DNA of 25,130 bases from the NCBI GenBank assembly GCA_035552735.1, contig DASZKX010000189.1, positions 1 to 25,130 of the forward strand. The letters run 5' to 3'. How positions within the stretch are numbered: position 1 is the stretch's first letter; every line of letters starts with the position of its first letter. Positions 23,150 through 25,130 of this stretch are shown here, in pieces. Below the pieces are notes generated by a model. That model saw nothing but the letters and a program-made list of their open reading frames with translations. It did not search any database and had not been told where the DNA came from. Source of the stretch: VAZQ01 sp035552735. Its GTDB lineage: Bacteria; Pseudomonadota; Alphaproteobacteria; Rhizobiales; Xanthobacteraceae. Both the position numbers and the translations under genes were made by a program.

Positions 23150-24040
23150 ATGGCATTTCTAGAATACAGGCCGACCCAGACGGTCTACAAATATTGCTCC
23201 TCCGATGGCTTCCTCGGAATAGTTAAGTCCAAACGTCTCTGGTTTTCTGATCTGGCGTCGGCGAACGATCCCCGAGAAATAAAACTCGGCTATGACCACT
23301 TCATGGAAGCCCTAGAGGCGGTCAGGCAAGAAAATTACAAGGGGGAACTGGCGGCGTTTTTGTCAACTCTCGCCGAGCACGTAACTCGCGTACATACAAA
23401 TCAGCGGCTATTCTGTTGCTGCTTTTCGCTTGTGCGCGATGAGCTTCCGATGTGGAATGCATATGGTGAGAACTACAGCGGCTTAGCGATTGGCTTTCGA
23501 CCAACTTCGCTCTTTAAGGTGCCATGTCGAATTCAAAAGGTGCGCTACCTAAGGGAAAATACGATTGAAGAATTTAAGGGTATCGTGTTTGACTTGGCTA
23601 CTAAGTTCGACGCTCTCGGCCACGGGGCGGATGAGCTAAGCTATTGGATACCTGCTGGGACTTCGGCATTAGCAGCGATGACTGCGCTAAAGCATGCGAC
23701 TTGGTCATACGAGCAAGAAGTGAGGCTAGTCTATGCGCAAAAGAAGGAGTCGCCCGACCCGAAGGAGGGGGCGCAGTCGCCTCCCATCAGCCAATGGCCA
23801 GACGGCAAGCCGATCAAGTGGACAAAACCGCTTGAGCGCATGAGCGGCGGCAGCGCTATTGAATACCTGGAATTTCCTTTTGGACAATTTCGCGACGGTG
23901 AGTATCTTCACAGGCGTGCCATCAATAGCATAATGCTCGGTCCGAAGTGCGCATTTCGCCAATCGGACGTGATTTCAATAATGCAAGAGAATGGATTCGA
24001 GGATTTCGAGGTTGTTGCTTCGGTGTGTCAAATTAGGTGA
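23150..24040 (+). CDS. DUF2971-family protein
   Basis: 296 aa, no signal peptide or membrane segment. Typical DUF2971 blocks are in order: 'VYKYCSSDGFLGIVKSKRLWFSDLASANDP' (12-41), 'FCCCFSLVRDELPMWNAYGENYSGLAIGF' (88-116), 'VRYL' (131-134) and 'KHATWSYEQEVRLVYAQ' (181-197). The biochemical role of this family is not established; proteins of this kind often sit in variable islands. The Cys-Cys-Cys-Phe run at 89-92 is unusual. It follows the RT by 96 bp on the same strand with similar base composition, so co-transcription is possible and it may be an effector or regulator of the RT system. ATG 23150 is preferred over GTG 23141 because GTGGAAG precedes it. Confidence 0.8.
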   Translation: MAFLEYRPTQTVYKYCSSDGFLGIVKSKRLWFSDLASANDPREIKLGYDHFMEALEAVRQENYKGELAAFLSTLAEHVTRVHTNQRLFCCCFSLVRDELPMWNAYGENYSGLAIGFRPTSLFKVPCRIQKVRYLRENTIEEFKGIVFDLATKFDALGHGADELSYWIPAGTSALAAMTALKHATWSYEQEVRLVYAQKKESPDPKEGAQSPPISQWPDGKPIKWTKPLERMSGGSAIEYLEFPFGQFRDGEYLHRRAINSIMLGPKCAFRQSDVISIMQENGFEDFEVVASVCQIR

Positions 24041-24067
24041 GCATATCTGGCGCTGGATTGGCGATTG

Positions 24068-24184
24068 GCTGTTGGTTGTGGGAAGCGCCCGACAGCGGCG
24101 AAGGGAATTGGGCTGTTGGCGCTGATTGGTCTTGTTTGCCTTGGCGCAGCCCACGCTCAGACGCACGCACGGTGGCGCCACCGC
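24068..24184 (+). repeat. Diverged direct repeat, copy 2 (right of the RT cassette)
   Basis: Same sequence family and orientation as 21221-21331. Here the frame runs on from 'KRPTAA' into 'KGIGLLALIGLVCLGAAHAQTHARWRHR' and stops at 24190-24192, but no start codon with a ribosome-binding site precedes it, because the repeat begins 27 bp after the DUF2971 stop. It is thus a fragment of a small membrane-protein gene. The opposite strand encodes nothing I would support. Confidence 0.65.
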
Positions 24185-24237
24185 GGGCGATAAGGGTGGC
24201 AGGGCGGCGACAGCGGGTGACGCATCGACGGAACACC

Positions 24238-24666
24238 ATGAACCTGAGTGATCATCTTGTACTCGTTGTATTTCTCTTCTGGGCAGCCCTGATTGCTGGG
24301 GCGATCTTTGTCGCGGTGATCTTCGCGGTGCCGGTCGAGAGAGCTAAACCCGCACGTGCCCCGGCTGCGGCGAAACCCTACCTTACGAAGGCAGAATATC
24401 AGAAATTGATGATCATCATGAGCCGATTGAACGATCCGCGCCTGTTGGTAATCGTAGGCATCGGAATTGCCGCCTTAGGTCTGATTTTTTCTGAGTGCAG
24501 AAGCTTCGGACGTTTGTATGGCCGGGATCGTATTTTTTGTTCACAAGGAATGGACGACCTTCAACTGTTCGGTATTCCCTATGCATGGCTGCTTGGGGTG
24601 AGCGTTTGTCTTGTCCTGTATTCGGCGTACCGATTTCTTAAAGAAAATCGCAAGGAGGGCAAGTAG
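24238..24666 (+). CDS. Small membrane protein of unknown function
   Basis: 142 aa with three probable membrane helices: 7-31 ('LVLVVFLFWAALIAGAIFVAV'), 69-85 ('LLVIVGIGIAALGLIF') and 113-131 ('IPYAWLLGVSVCLVLYSAY'). A basic Ala/Pro-rich segment (36-47) and a loop with two cysteines (87 and 101) lie between them; the C-terminus is Lys/Glu-rich and cytoplasmic-looking. I do not recognise a family. ATG 24238 was chosen because the open frame upstream runs through the repeat. It lies about 200 bp behind the DUF2971 gene in the same direction and could be a membrane effector of the cassette or just island cargo. Confidence 0.65.
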   Translation: MNLSDHLVLVVFLFWAALIAGAIFVAVIFAVPVERAKPARAPAAAKPYLTKAEYQKLMIIMSRLNDPRLLVIVGIGIAALGLIFSECRSFGRLYGRDRIFCSQGMDDLQLFGIPYAWLLGVSVCLVLYSAYRFLKENRKEGK

Positions 24667-24719
24667 CTAGCGCAACCCTAAGGATCGTTTTGATTTTGAG
24701 GAGAAGATGGGAGACATTC

Positions 24720-24839
24720 ATGCGTTTTTGGCAAAAGTCTGCCGCAACCACGCCGCAGAAAGCAGCGCCGGAGGCGGGCTGGGACGATGAGACAAATGTG
24801 GTTGACCTTTTTGGTTGGCCTACGAAGCGGAGAGGCTAA
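24720..24839 (+). CDS. Short ORF, hypothetical 39-aa protein
   Basis: ATG 24720 follows GGGAGA at good spacing and the frame stays open for 39 codons to TAA. The product is polar and charged, with 'AAPEAGWDDETNVVDLFGW' and a basic end, no hydrophobic helix. The composition looks protein-like rather than random, but nothing else supports it. It lies 53 bp behind the membrane-protein gene. Confidence 0.4.
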   Translation: MRFWQKSAATTPQKAAPEAGWDDETNVVDLFGWPTKRRG

Positions 24840-24878
24840 TAGATTGAGTCCGTTGCAGTAATTGCCGTTACAAATTCT

Positions 24879-24906
24879 TGGCTGGGCGACTAGGATTCGA
24901 ACCCAC
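24879..24906 (-). other. tRNA 3'-end fragment, possible attachment-site remnant
   Basis: On the minus strand this reads GTGGGTTCGAATCCTAG followed by TCGCCCAGCCA: a T-arm with the invariant TTCGAATC loop, the 3' acceptor strand and CCA. No matching 5' acceptor (TGGGCGA) or anticodon arm lies within the next 80 bp, so it is not a whole tRNA. Such 3' fragments are left as att sites when islands integrate into tRNA genes. The terminal sequence recalls tRNA-Gln, but this is uncertain. Confidence 0.6.
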
Positions 24907-24973
24907 TGCGTCAGCCCGCTTGCAGCCATGAAGAGTAACAGGTTCCGGTTCGCCAGAGCTGCCGCAGGGCGCT

Positions 24974-25130
24974 TCAAGGCGTCTTCGCCAGCAACCCGTT
25001 GAGCACCAGATCCAGGTGGGCGTTGAAATAGGCCTTGAGGTCGAGCGGTTGCCTGGTGTCGTACATGATCAGCCACAGATCGACCAACGCGATCGGGGCG
25101 ATGATCACCTGCGGGCAATCGATGATCGCG
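24974..25130 (-). CDS. TetR-type regulator, C-terminal part only
   Basis: The last 51 codons of a gene entering from the right edge. The visible sequence, 'VIIAPIALVDLWLIMYDTRQPLDLKAYFNAHLDLVLNGL', resembles the C-terminal helices of TetR/AcrR regulators that have this 'LDLxAYxxAHLDLVL' ending. The DNA-binding domain is outside the window, so the call rests on this tail alone. Codon use is again GC-rich, so the chromosomal background appears to resume here. Confidence 0.6.
   Translation of the reverse strand, partial: AIIDCPQVIIAPIALVDLWLIMYDTRQPLDLKAYFNAHLDLVLNGLLAKTP

Noticed and set aside
24879..24965. A complete tRNA gene on the minus strand
   Set aside because: Only the T-arm and 3' acceptor strand are recognisable; no complementary 5' acceptor, D-arm or anticodon stem follows.

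Overview
The window looks like chromosome of a GC-rich alphaproteobacterium, most likely Rhizobiales of the Bradyrhizobium / Rhodopseudomonas / Xanthobacteraceae kind. The reasons are the strong G/C bias at third codon positions, a Bug-type (TctC) solute-binding protein, a UbiD decarboxylase, a PQQ dehydrogenase, a CoxL-like molybdenum hydroxylase, and short intergenic palindromes of a kind I recall from Bradyrhizobium. Species cannot be fixed from the sequence alone.

Layout. (1) 1-1227, minus: an overlapping operon GST -> ArsR-family regulator -> SRPBCC (AHSA1-like) protein, the last cut by the window edge; two tandem 16-bp palindromes lie upstream as candidate operators. (2) 1360-8313, plus: a CoxL-like molybdopterin subunit without its FAD and Fe-S partners, a NitT/TauT-type ABC permease and ATPase, a beta-carbonic anhydrase, an exported metallo-beta-lactamase-fold hydrolase, and an exported protein of unknown function. 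(3) 8389-10149, minus: an exported PQQ-dependent alcohol-dehydrogenase-like quinoprotein; a small exported protein diverges from it at 10533. At 11035-11127 lies a short C-terminal remnant of a second copy of the 7477-8313 gene. (4) 11286-15801, plus: a tight four-gene cluster, UbiD-family decarboxylase, NMT1/SsuA-like binding protein, a beta-CASP-like metallo-hydrolase and a Bug-type binding protein. It ends in a perfect 26-bp inverted repeat facing (5) 15910-20810, minus: tetR -> periplasmic adaptor -> RND pump, with a palindromic operator upstream of tetR.

(6) 20811-24970 is different in character: lower GC by eye, looser packing and remnants of mobile DNA. It starts with a frameshifted C-terminal remnant of a serine recombinase, then a tiny membrane ORF, then a roughly 300-nt non-coding leader full of short perfect hairpins. 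The leader sits directly in front of a stand-alone reverse transcriptase (411 aa, YSDD) that most resembles the antiphage DRT2/UG2 type. A DUF2971 protein follows, then a small membrane protein, a 39-aa ORF and a tRNA 3'-end fragment. Two diverged direct copies of one ~115-bp sequence flank the RT + DUF2971 pair. I read this as a defence cassette inserted into an otherwise catabolic/efflux region, and it is the most interesting part of the window. The right edge holds the C-terminus of another TetR-type regulator.

How the genes work together (inference). The left 20 kb reads as uptake and oxidation/decarboxylation of small organic compounds (ABC and Bug binding proteins, Mo-hydroxylase, PQQ dehydrogenase, UbiD) with a CO2-hydrating enzyme nearby, plus detoxification (GST, RND efflux) under local one-component regulators.
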